A DNA stretch of 7,998 nucleotides. It comes from JAAYGD01 sp964609995 (GTDB lineage: Bacteria; Bacillota_I; Bacilli_A; RF39; UBA660). This document shows positions 1 through 4,899 of this stretch, piece after piece (the stretch's first letter is position 1; the number at the start of each line of letters is the position of its first letter). The stretch spans positions 1-7,998 of the forward strand of contig CAZSTI010000026.1 in the NCBI GenBank assembly GCA_964609995.1, written 5' to 3'. Made by a program: the position numbers and the translations under genes. The notes below the pieces were generated by a model. That model ran no database searches. It had not been told where the DNA came from and saw nothing but the letters and a program-made list of their open reading frames with translations.

Positions 1-10
1 TTTATTATAG

Positions 11-637
11 TTATTTAACAGATATAGTTCTTACTTCGGACGTTTTATTTCTCATGCTATCTTCTAAAAAATATAATACAGTGTACTCTCCTCTTGTAGT
101 AGTATCAGGCAAACCGTTTTTTAATACTTTACTTGTTAAATCTCCGTCTTCTTTATCTGTAGCAGTATAACCTGGTTCTGTGTATGTATCTCCAACTTTT
201 AATACCATTTCTTTTTCACCTTTTAATGTGATCTTTGGTCCTTCCCCTAAATCAACTAATTCTTTACATACAACTTTTTTATCCTCATCTACATACAACT
301 TAACTGCTTTTGTATCTTCAAAATAAACAGGCTTTTTGTCGGAAGACAATTTAGGATTTTCCAAATTAATTGGAACCCTATTATCAGAATCAATTGTCAA
401 TAAAGATAATGTTCTTAAAGGAACAAAAGTAAATTCTCCCACTTCCTTAGTTAATACTATTGCATTTGAATTGGTTTTTTCTAAACTAACAGCAGTAGAA
501 CACAAACTCGCTATTAACTTTTCATATTCTTCATTTTTTTTATTTTCAGCAGCATTTCTAGTCACAATCAATAATATTATAAATATTACTACAACCGCAA
601 CCGCAACCGCAATTAAAACTTTTTTATTATATTTCAT
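11..637 (-). CDS. Membrane-anchored surface protein with C-terminal DUF5011-like Ig domain
   Basis: Predicted 208-residue protein. It has a short basic N-terminus (MKYNKK) and one hydrophobic segment at about residues 7-25, rich in Ala-Val repeats. The charged stretch after it suggests an N-in, C-out anchor. There is no lipobox cysteine just after the hydrophobic core, so I favour an uncleaved anchor over a lipoprotein. Residues about 135-208 match the DUF5011 / bacterial Ig-like pattern: PKITLKG, then GDTYTEPGYTATDKEDGD, and a final 'GEYTVLYFLEDSMRNKTSE' strand region. Such domains usually serve as extracellular beta-sandwich modules. The middle part (about 30-130) is not recognised. The frame opens 12 codons earlier at 673, but GAGAGGG lies 5-6 nt before the ATG at 637, and the candidate -10 box falls inside the longer reading, so 637 is the better start. 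It appears to be a single-gene unit; substrate or partner unknown. Confidence 0.8.
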   Translation of the reverse strand: MKYNKKVLIAVAVAVVVIFIILLIVTRNAAENKKNEEYEKLIASLCSTAVSLEKTNSNAIVLTKEVGEFTFVPLRTLSLLTIDSDNRVPINLENPKLSSDKKPVYFEDTKAVKLYVDEDKKVVCKELVDLGEGPKITLKGEKEMVLKVGDTYTEPGYTATDKEDGDLTSKVLKNGLPDTTTRGEYTVLYFLEDSMRNKTSEVRTISVK

Positions 638-661
638 ACTATCCCTCTCTATTATATAAAA

Positions 662-690
662 ATTATACAACAATCTTACAAGTATTGCAA
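662..690 (-). promoter_or_regulatory. Sigma-A-type promoter for the DUF5011-like membrane protein gene
   Basis: On the minus strand TTGCAA (685-690) is followed after exactly 17 bp by TATAAT (662-667). The predicted transcription start is near 655, giving a leader of about 18 nt that contains GAGAGGG before the ATG at 637. It is the only promoter in the window with a recognisable -35 at ideal spacing, and the one whose TATAAT clearly lacks the TGn extension seen at most others. Confidence 0.65.
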
Positions 691-697
691 CATTATA

Positions 698-1096
698 TTA
701 TTTATTTAATTTCTTGTTATTATTTATATTTTTTTGTTCATCTAAATAAATAAGATAATCATAAGTATTAGCAATCAATTTATCGTCACTATCATATATT
801 TTTAAATTATATTTGTCACAAGGAGCCTCAAAATTAACACCCAAAAATTCTTCTATTATCTTATACTTTTCATTCTTATCAGTTAACACTTCAGCTTGAG
901 TAATAATGTTTTCTATTGAATAATAATCAGATGGCATATTTGGGAAGCAGGTATGAAACTTTTTCTTTTCAAAAGAACTCAACTCTATAATTCTTCCTTT
1001 ATTTAAGTAATTAGAAAAGTAATCCCTTATGTCTTTATTTACCTTTAATTGTAATATAAAATTATTATATATTTCTTTTATACTATTGTTTTTCAT
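698..1096 (-). CDS. Hypothetical protein, 132 residues
   Basis: Not recognised. The protein is hydrophilic, probably cytosolic and mixed helical, with no signal peptide or membrane segment. It has three cysteines (in HTCFPNMP and EAPCDKY) without a metal-binding spacing, and a Lys/Asn-rich C-terminus (KNINNNKKLNK). AAGG sits about 8 nt upstream of the ATG at 1096. The start is only 8 nt after the final stop (1105-1107) of the interrupted HD-domain frame, and this ribosome binding site overlaps that stop codon. It was therefore probably co-transcribed, and perhaps translationally coupled, with the HD gene. The upstream premature stop would end HD translation about 200 nt earlier and could reduce expression of this gene. 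No promoter of its own is evident. Coding status rests on frame length, spacing and ribosome binding site. Confidence 0.65.
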   Translation of the reverse strand: MKNNSIKEIYNNFILQLKVNKDIRDYFSNYLNKGRIIELSSFEKKKFHTCFPNMPSDYYSIENIITQAEVLTDKNEKYKIIEEFLGVNFEAPCDKYNLKIYDSDDKLIANTYDYLIYLDEQKNINNNKKLNK

Positions 1097-1104
1097 TTTT
1101 TACC

Positions 1105-1308
1105 TTATTCTTTCTTTAATTTAAGATTTTTAAAATCAATATCATTTATTTTGCAATACTGATTATAAAATAATTCTTCATTATCCGCTAATTCTGATAT
1201 TTCATTTAAAAATTTCATATATTCTTTATCTTCAAAATACATTTTATCTTTAGCATAACCATTTATTCCAAACTTATCAATTATATGTTGTCTTGATTTA
1301 TTGATTAA
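1105..1308 (-). pseudogene. Severed in-frame C-terminal tail of the HD-domain phosphohydrolase
   Basis: Directly after the TAA at 1309-1311 the same reading frame stays open for 67 codons to a TAA at 1105-1107. The translated tail contains 'NGYAKDKMYFEDKEY' followed by MKFLNEISEL. From memory of the family, small HD hydrolases of this type end in a similar Gly-Tyr-Ala-Lys / Met-Tyr-Phe / Phe-Leu helical tail after the catalytic core. Read through, the protein would be about 217 residues, which fits full-length relatives better than 149. No ribosome binding site or well-placed start codon precedes the tail, so it is unlikely to be translated separately. A single change such as GAA to TAA, giving Asp-Glu-Leu-Ile, would explain the break. 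Confidence 0.7.
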
Positions 1309-1758
1309 TTAATCCATTTTTATATTTGGATTCTGATATAATCCATATGAATAAGTTCTTTTCAAAGAAACATCAATTATTGTGTTTCTATCTGCAGAAG
1401 ACACAATTTTTCCGTAAATGCTTCTTGGTTCTTCTTTCATACTTGATCTATGATCATATACTGCTTCGGCCATTATATTTATTTGTTCATTAGTAAAGAA
1501 ATCTTTCAAGGCATCATCTTTCAACAAAATTTCGCCAGATATTTTCTCATGATTATTAGCATCCAAATTATGTCCTATATCATGATAAGCGGCAATTGTA
1601 TAAACCATATCATAGTTTATATCTTTAATAGTACTCGCAAACCTCATACTCCTATCTATTACATAATATATATGTTCCAAATTATGTCCCCAATCATTTT
1701 TTTCATAACTAGGAAATATCTTTTCTTCAATGTATTTTTTTAATTCCCCCGTTTCCAT
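1309..1758 (-). CDS. HD-domain phosphohydrolase, prematurely terminated (149 residues)
   Basis: A small soluble HD-superfamily metal-dependent phosphohydrolase. Visible motifs are GHNLEH (His25, His29), the signature His59-Asp60 in AAYHDIGH with His63, His70 in NNHEK, DHR at 102-104, and the distal metal-ligand Asp123 in SSADRN. All residues expected for the HD metal site are present, so the core may be active. The substrate is not predictable; relatives are annotated only generally and may act on nucleotides or phosphate esters. A very strong ribosome binding site (AGGAGGG, 1763-1769) precedes the ATG, and an extended -10 promoter lies just upstream. The frame stops at TAA 1309-1311 but continues in frame for 67 more codons with family-like sequence, so this is probably a nonsense-truncated gene (or an assembly/sequencing error). 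The 132-residue gene follows in tandem. Confidence 0.85.
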   Translation of the reverse strand: METGELKKYIEEKIFPSYEKNDWGHNLEHIYYVIDRSMRFASTIKDINYDMVYTIAAYHDIGHNLDANNHEKISGEILLKDDALKDFFTNEQINIMAEAVYDHRSSMKEEPRSIYGKIVSSADRNTIIDVSLKRTYSYGLYQNPNIKMD

Positions 1759-1771
1759 AAAACCCTCCTAT

Positions 1772-1789
1772 ATTAATTATATCAAATGT
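1772..1789 (-). promoter_or_regulatory. Extended -10 promoter for the HD-domain gene
   Basis: The minus strand reads ACATTTGATATAATTAAT, containing TGATATAAT (an extended -10; TATAAT is 1776-1781). No good -35 is seen 17 bp upstream. The same 18 bp recurs exactly at 5684-5701 before the metallopeptidase gene. The predicted start near 1769 leaves only about 11 nt of leader, with the AGGAGGG site at its very 5' end. Confidence 0.6.
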
Positions 1790-1813
1790 CTAAACAAAAA
1801 AATTTATCTATAA

Positions 1814-1838
1814 TTGATAATGTTATAACGGTTATCAA
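1814..1838. repeat. Inverted repeat upstream of the HD-gene promoter
   Basis: The arms TTGATAA (1814-1820) and TTATCAA (1832-1838) are perfectly complementary over 7 bp around an 11-nt centre that itself holds GTTATAAC. It lies between the GNAT gene stop (1880) and the HD-gene promoter. It could be a protein-binding operator or a weak terminator. The T-rich stretch on the minus strand starts too far downstream for a classical intrinsic terminator. Confidence 0.35.
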
Positions 1839-1879
1839 GAATATATACATCTAAAAAGATGACGACTAAAGCCGGATAA

Positions 1880-2359
1880 TTATAACTTTTTAATCATAGT
1901 TTCCATTCTTGAGTGATATTCATTTTTACTGTAAAATTTTATTCCATTTTCATTATATGCAAATACATCTGCTATTACATATTCGCATTCTTCTGATTTA
2001 AAATATTCTTCCATTTTATTAATTAACTGATTGCCTATTCCTTTGCTTCTTATTTTGCTTGTTACAATTAACTCTGTTATTTCGCCTCTTTTTGGACATT
2101 TATAATCCAAATAATCATTTTCATCGTATGGTGGAATAGTTCCCATAATTAAACCTATTGCTTTATTATTTTCAATATATAGATAGCACTTGCCATTATA
2201 TGTTTTTACATCTTTTAAATCAACTATTGCCATTTTATCTCTATAATCAGAATGAAGTTGATCCAATCCATCCTTATCAATCGATATGATATACTCTTCT
2301 AATTCCACTAATAGATCTTTTACATCATCTAAGTATTTATCATTATATTCTATAATCAT
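1880..2359 (-). CDS. GNAT-family N-acetyltransferase (159 residues)
   Basis: A single-domain GCN5-related N-acetyltransferase, expected to transfer an acetyl group from acetyl-CoA to an amine on a small molecule or protein. Residues 94-100 form the beta-4 strand (ITELIVT). The acetyl-CoA pyrophosphate-binding motif A is RSKGIG at 104-109 (R-x-x-G-x-G), followed by helix 'NQLINKMEEYF'. The C-terminal 'NENGIKFYSKNEYHSR' (136-151) is the usual N..G..FY..N-x-F/Y motif B region. Length is typical for the family. GGAG (2365-2368) is 5 nt before the ATG at 2359, and a TATAAT lies 33 nt upstream. The acceptor substrate cannot be deduced. It is one of two adjacent GNAT genes with little similarity to each other, so this is not a recent tandem duplication. 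Confidence 0.88.
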   Translation of the reverse strand: MIIEYNDKYLDDVKDLLVELEEYIISIDKDGLDQLHSDYRDKMAIVDLKDVKTYNGKCYLYIENNKAIGLIMGTIPPYDENDYLDYKCPKRGEITELIVTSKIRSKGIGNQLINKMEEYFKSEECEYVIADVFAYNENGIKFYSKNEYHSRMETMIKKL

Positions 2360-2391
2360 TTTATCTCCACTTTTTAATATGAAATATGTTC

Positions 2392-2397
2392 ATTATA
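2392..2397 (-). promoter_or_regulatory. -10 box upstream of the 159-residue GNAT gene
   Basis: A perfect TATAAT on the minus strand, 33 nt before the ATG at 2359. It has no TGn extension, and the only -35-like match (AGGACA, 2417-2422) is at a long 19-bp spacing. It is a candidate promoter only. Confidence 0.4.
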
Positions 2398-2451
2398 TAT
2401 TTTTTTATTCCGCTTATGTCCTATAAATTTAGATCACACACAAAATCTGAA

Positions 2452-2868
2452 TTATCTTGTTAATAAAATCATTTCAGCACCCAAATCAGCTTCTTCTCTT
2501 GTTATAAAACCAAACTTTTTATAAAATCCTTCCCTATTTTTTGATGCTCCCAAATATACTCTTAATGAAGGATTTTCTTTCTTTACATCGTTTATCTTTT
2601 TTAATAACTGTTCCATGATTTTTGTACCTATTTTTTGGGATTGATAATCTGGCAATACCATTATGTCATGAATGTATAAAAAACATATTTCATCTCCAAT
2701 AATTCTTCCATAGCCAATTATTTTATCATCATCATAAATTGAAACAGAATAAAATGTATTTGACATAGCTTTTTTAGATGTTTTTTCATCATAACATCCC
2801 CATCCAACTGCATCATACAATAAATTGAATTCTTTTACATTGTTAATATTTTCTTTAATTTTAATCAT
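2452..2868 (-). CDS. GNAT-family N-acetyltransferase (138 residues)
   Basis: A compact GNAT acetyltransferase. The order fits the fold: an N-terminal VGWGCYDEKT segment typical of a small GNAT subgroup, the beta-hairpin 'SVSIYDDDKIIGYGRIIGD' (41-59), beta-4 strand LYIHDIMVLPDYQ (64-76), acetyl-CoA loop QSQKIG (76-81), then helix 'TKIMEQLLKKI', strand VYLGASK and 'NREGFYKKFGF' (111-121). The loop has Lys where the usual Q/R-x-x-G-x-G motif has its first Gly, a tolerated variant, so activity is still likely. AGGA (2877-2880) precedes the ATG at 2868 by 8 nt. The acceptor substrate is unknown. It lies upstream of the other GNAT gene in the same direction, but an intervening TATAAT suggests separate promoters. 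Confidence 0.88.
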   Translation of the reverse strand: MIKIKENINNVKEFNLLYDAVGWGCYDEKTSKKAMSNTFYSVSIYDDDKIIGYGRIIGDEICFLYIHDIMVLPDYQSQKIGTKIMEQLLKKINDVKKENPSLRVYLGASKNREGFYKKFGFITREEADLGAEMILLTR

Positions 2869-2896
2869 ATATAATATCCTTTTCTTAATTTGTTTT

Positions 2897-2905
2897 ATAA
2901 TAACA
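2897..2905 (-). promoter_or_regulatory. Extended -10-like promoter for the 138-residue GNAT gene
   Basis: The minus strand reads TGTTATTAT, an extended -10 with one mismatch in the hexamer (TATTAT, 2897-2902). The predicted start is near 2890, about 22 nt before the ATG. No -35 is seen. Confidence 0.4.
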
Positions 2906-2960
2906 TATATTTCTTTATTTTTCTATTTCTAATTAGTTGATAAATAATAGATCTAATAAT

Positions 2961-4043
2961 CTAGAGTTTATCTATTTTTCTAATAAAATCATTTGTATAT
3001 TTATACCACTTATAGATTGCTTTTTTCTTTTCACAATATTTAATTAAATCGTCATTATTATAATTTATATGATTTTGTTTCCATCTAGATATTGTCCTAT
3101 TATAGCAGGTATCTATATCGGTTCTAATTATAATTATTTTTCCTTTTAATTTTGTAATATCTTTAATACAGTGAAATTGAGCACAATCTATTACTAATGT
3201 TTTATTTAAATCTTTACAATAATATATTATTTCATCATATATTAAATCAAAATCATCAGCTAAATTAGGAAGTGAGTTATATTTTTTCCTAAAGTATTCT
3301 CCTAATTCTTTATTTAACCCTGTTGATTCTTTGAATCTATTATCAGAAAAAATTTCATCTGTATCTATTATTTTATACTTATCACTACTAAAATTTCCTT
3401 TAGCATAATATGATTTTCCCGAACCGCTTTGTCCAGTTAAATTAATTATTTTGTCATCACTAATAGTTTTTTCATATGGATCTTTTGTTATGTATAAACT
3501 AATAGCTAGAGAGCTTTTTATTTCTTTTAAAATTTCGTGTATTTCTTTTCCTGAATCCGAAGTTAAATTTTCTATTCCCGCATAGTTTTCAAATTCGTTT
3601 AATATTTCATCAACATTATTAATATTTACTCTATCTTTAATAATATATTTACTAATTTCTTTTCTTTTTTTCCATAATAAAGATACTAAACATTGCGCAA
3701 TTATTTTATTTGATAATGTTGTCTTATTATAAAATTCAATAACCATTTCATTAGTTATTTTTCTAGGATTAGTTACAATCATTTTATTAGATCTATATAT
3801 CCCTCTTTCAAAATCACATAATATAACTTCAGCATCTTCTGGAATTATAACATCATAAATTGTATCACCTCTATGAAACCATCTTAATATTTTATCTTCT
3901 GTTCCAAAATTAAATCCGCCCATTTCTTCTGGCTCCTTTGAAGATGGATTCCATTTACTTGCAACATTAACTTCATCTAATTTATATTCAAAGCCACCAG
4001 CATTTGATTTTAATCCGTCCATTACTCTTAAATACTTTGTCAT
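2961..4043 (-). CDS. Two-domain protein: uncharacterised N-terminal domain fused to P-loop kinase
   Basis: A 360-residue cytosolic protein. The C-terminal half (about 195-360) is a P-loop NTPase of the small-molecule/nucleic-acid kinase type: Walker A GQSGSGKS at 204-211, IIDTDEIF at 225-232, a hydrophobic strand with acid LVIDCAQF at 283-290 (Walker B-like position), IIIIRTD at 303-309, and an Arg-rich lid region NRTISRWKQ at 315-323. It ends 'IYKWYKYTNDFIRKIDKL'. The N-terminal domain (1-140) starts with YLRVMDGLKS and has 'GGFNFGTEDKILRWFHRGD' and 'YDVIIPEDAEVILCDFERG'. It looks like an uncharacterised domain seen in Firmicutes and phage proteins, but I cannot name it with certainty. A linker joins the two. 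AAGGTGGG (4047-4054) supports the start. The substrate is unknown. Immediately upstream are an inverted repeat and a decayed frame. The stop is TAG. Confidence 0.8.
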   Translation of the reverse strand: MTKYLRVMDGLKSNAGGFEYKLDEVNVASKWNPSSKEPEEMGGFNFGTEDKILRWFHRGDTIYDVIIPEDAEVILCDFERGIYRSNKMIVTNPRKITNEMVIEFYNKTTLSNKIIAQCLVSLLWKKRKEISKYIIKDRVNINNVDEILNEFENYAGIENLTSDSGKEIHEILKEIKSSLAISLYITKDPYEKTISDDKIINLTGQSGSGKSYYAKGNFSSDKYKIIDTDEIFSDNRFKESTGLNKELGEYFRKKYNSLPNLADDFDLIYDEIIYYCKDLNKTLVIDCAQFHCIKDITKLKGKIIIIRTDIDTCYNRTISRWKQNHINYNNDDLIKYCEKKKAIYKWYKYTNDFIRKIDKL

Positions 4044-4060
4044 TTTCCCACCTTATTTAA

Positions 4061-4069
4061 ATTATAACA
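4061..4069 (-). promoter_or_regulatory. Extended -10 promoter for the kinase gene
   Basis: The minus strand reads TGTTATAAT (TATAAT 4061-4066), 17 nt before the ATG at 4043. The predicted start is close to 4054, leaving a leader of about 11 nt that begins at the ribosome binding site. The inverted repeat at 4076-4097 occupies the -20 to -40 region. Confidence 0.55.
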
Positions 4070-4097
4070 TAAGAAAAGTCAACTTATTTGTTGACTT
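4070..4097 (-). terminator. Candidate intrinsic terminator or operator palindrome before the kinase gene
   Basis: A perfect 8-bp inverted repeat: AAGTCAAC (4076-4083), 6-nt loop, GTTGACTT (4090-4097). Read on the minus strand the stem ends in a T-rich run (TTTTCTTAT), as in an intrinsic terminator. It lies 6 nt after the end of the decayed frame at 4103, where a terminator for the upstream transcript would be expected. The stem is AT-rich and hence weak. Because it also covers the -35 region of the kinase promoter, it could instead be an operator. Confidence 0.5.
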
Positions 4098-4102
4098 AAT
4101 TA

Positions 4103-4291
4103 TTACTTAACCAAAACGCTTCTTGGCATCTTATTTACCTATAATTTTACTAAAGTACTATTACTTAAATAAACACAATTTTCTTGAACATTTTCATAAA
4201 TATTTTGAATTTAGTTTATTTGATTACAGTATTTAATGAAATTTAATAATTCATCCATAGTTGAACATTGAATAATCGATATATTATAATT
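4103..4291 (-). pseudogene. Probable decayed gene remnant with two internal stops
   Basis: On the minus strand one frame from about 4291 to a TAA at 4103-4105 reads protein-like sequence interrupted by TAA (4211-4213) and TAG (4139-4141). The segments are 'STMDELLNFIKYCNQIN', IQNIYENVQENCVYLSNSTLVKL and VNKMPRSVLVK. The first stop could be a GAA-to-TAA change (Asn-Glu-Ile) and the second TAT/TAC-to-TAG. No ribosome binding site precedes the ATG at 4258. The frame overlaps the last few bases of the MGMT-like gene, and a candidate terminator follows 6 nt after its end, as for a former gene. The family is not recognised. In such AT-rich DNA chance cannot be excluded. Confidence 0.4.
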
Positions 4292-4757
4292 CTATTAAAC
4301 TTTTTTCATAATCTTTAACATAATATTTAATATTTTTTGTTCCTTTTTGAATAATAGTATGTCCTTCTTCTTCAAGCAGTTTTTTTTGTAAATTAACGGC
4401 TTCTGGGTACTTAACGTTAAGTTCTCCATTAGATTTTAATGTCCTCCAGTATGGTGTTATATCTTCTTTTCTTTGATAACTTGCCCAAGCACATATATTT
4501 ACAAAAATTCCACAAGTAAGGGGGCATGTAATGTCTACTTTATATTTTTTTGCCATAGCTTTTCTTAATGAATCCGTTGTTATCAACTTACCTTTTGGGA
4601 CTTTTCTCATAAAATCATCATAATCAATAGGTGGTGCAATAATCATTTTTTTACCACCCCATTTTTTTGCAGCTTCTTCATCAAGTTCTACAGTTTTAGG
4701 CATATCCTTACTATCATTCAATTTTTTATTAAAATCTTTTATGTCCTCATTTGCCAT
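4284..4757 (-). CDS. MGMT/alkyltransferase-like (ATL) DNA-binding protein lacking the acceptor Cys
   Basis: A 157-residue protein related to the DNA-binding domain of O6-alkylguanine-DNA alkyltransferase. The helical part 'PKGKLITTDSLRKAMAKKY' (54-72) corresponds to the region leading into the recognition helix. 'ITPYWRTLKSNGELNVKYP' (100-118), then a QKKLLEEEGH helix (124-133), aligns with the family's I-P-C-H-R-V...G.L..Y...R..LL..EG core. The acceptor motif PCHR is replaced by PYWR (102-105), so the methyl-accepting Cys is Tyr. By analogy with alkyltransferase-like proteins, it may recognise alkylated bases without repairing them, or have another DNA-binding role. Two other cysteines (CPLTC, 78-82) are not at the acceptor position. 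The frame opens at 4802, but GGAGG (4764-4768) directs initiation at 4757 and the -10 box lies within the longer reading. Confidence 0.8.
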   Translation of the reverse strand: MANEDIKDFNKKLNDSKDMPKTVELDEEAAKKWGGKKMIIAPPIDYDDFMRKVPKGKLITTDSLRKAMAKKYKVDITCPLTCGIFVNICAWASYQRKEDITPYWRTLKSNGELNVKYPEAVNLQKKLLEEEGHTIIQKGTKNIKYYVKDYEKSLIEL

Positions 4758-4785
4758 ATTATACCTCCAAGATTTGTATACTTTT

Positions 4786-4794
4786 ATTATATCA
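4786..4794 (-). promoter_or_regulatory. Extended -10 promoter for the MGMT-like gene
   Basis: The minus strand reads TGATATAAT (TATAAT 4786-4791), the same core as at the HD and metallopeptidase genes. The predicted start near 4779 gives a leader of about 22 nt containing GGAGG. No -35 is seen. Confidence 0.55.
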
Positions 4795-4810
4795 CGAATC
4801 ATTTTTTTGA

Positions 4811-4843
4811 AGTTTACTAACTATATTTTTATAACTGTAAACT
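4811..4843. repeat. Inverted repeat between the metallopeptidase and MGMT-like genes
   Basis: A perfect 7-bp inverted repeat, AGTTTAC (4811-4817) and GTAAACT (4837-4843), around a 19-nt AT-rich centre. On the minus strand it is followed by an A-run, not a T-run, so it does not look like an intrinsic terminator for the upstream gene. It lies 20 bp upstream of the MGMT-like promoter, where a regulator site would be plausible. Confidence 0.3.
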
Positions 4844-4899
4844 ATCATTTTAGATACCTTTATTACATTTCTAAAATCTCTATTTATTGTATTTAAACG

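Noticed and set aside
336..659. A plus-strand open frame of about 107 codons opposite the DUF5011-like gene.
   Set aside because: It lacks a ribosome binding site and mirrors the well-supported minus-strand gene, including its hydrophobic repeat.
1450..1743. A plus-strand open frame of about 97 codons opposite the HD gene.
   Set aside because: It is the antisense of the conserved HD motifs and has no initiation signal.
1850..1863. A CATCT/AGATG hairpin downstream of the GNAT gene, as a terminator.
   Set aside because: A 5-bp stem with no T-tract after it on the minus strand is too weak.
1880..2868. The two adjacent GNAT genes as a tandem duplication.
   Set aside because: Their motif A loops (RSKGIG versus QSQKIG), lengths and N-termini differ, with no alignable DNA repeat, so they belong to different GNAT subgroups.
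2927..2965. A short TAGAT/ATCTA inverted repeat overlapping the end of the kinase gene, as a terminator.
   Set aside because: The stem is only 5 bp, all but one pair is AT, and no T-run follows.
4103..4129. MPRSVLVK at the end of the decayed frame resembles the SNAG motif of animal Snail-type repressors.
   Set aside because: It is a short coincidence in a bacterial remnant and has no biological basis here.
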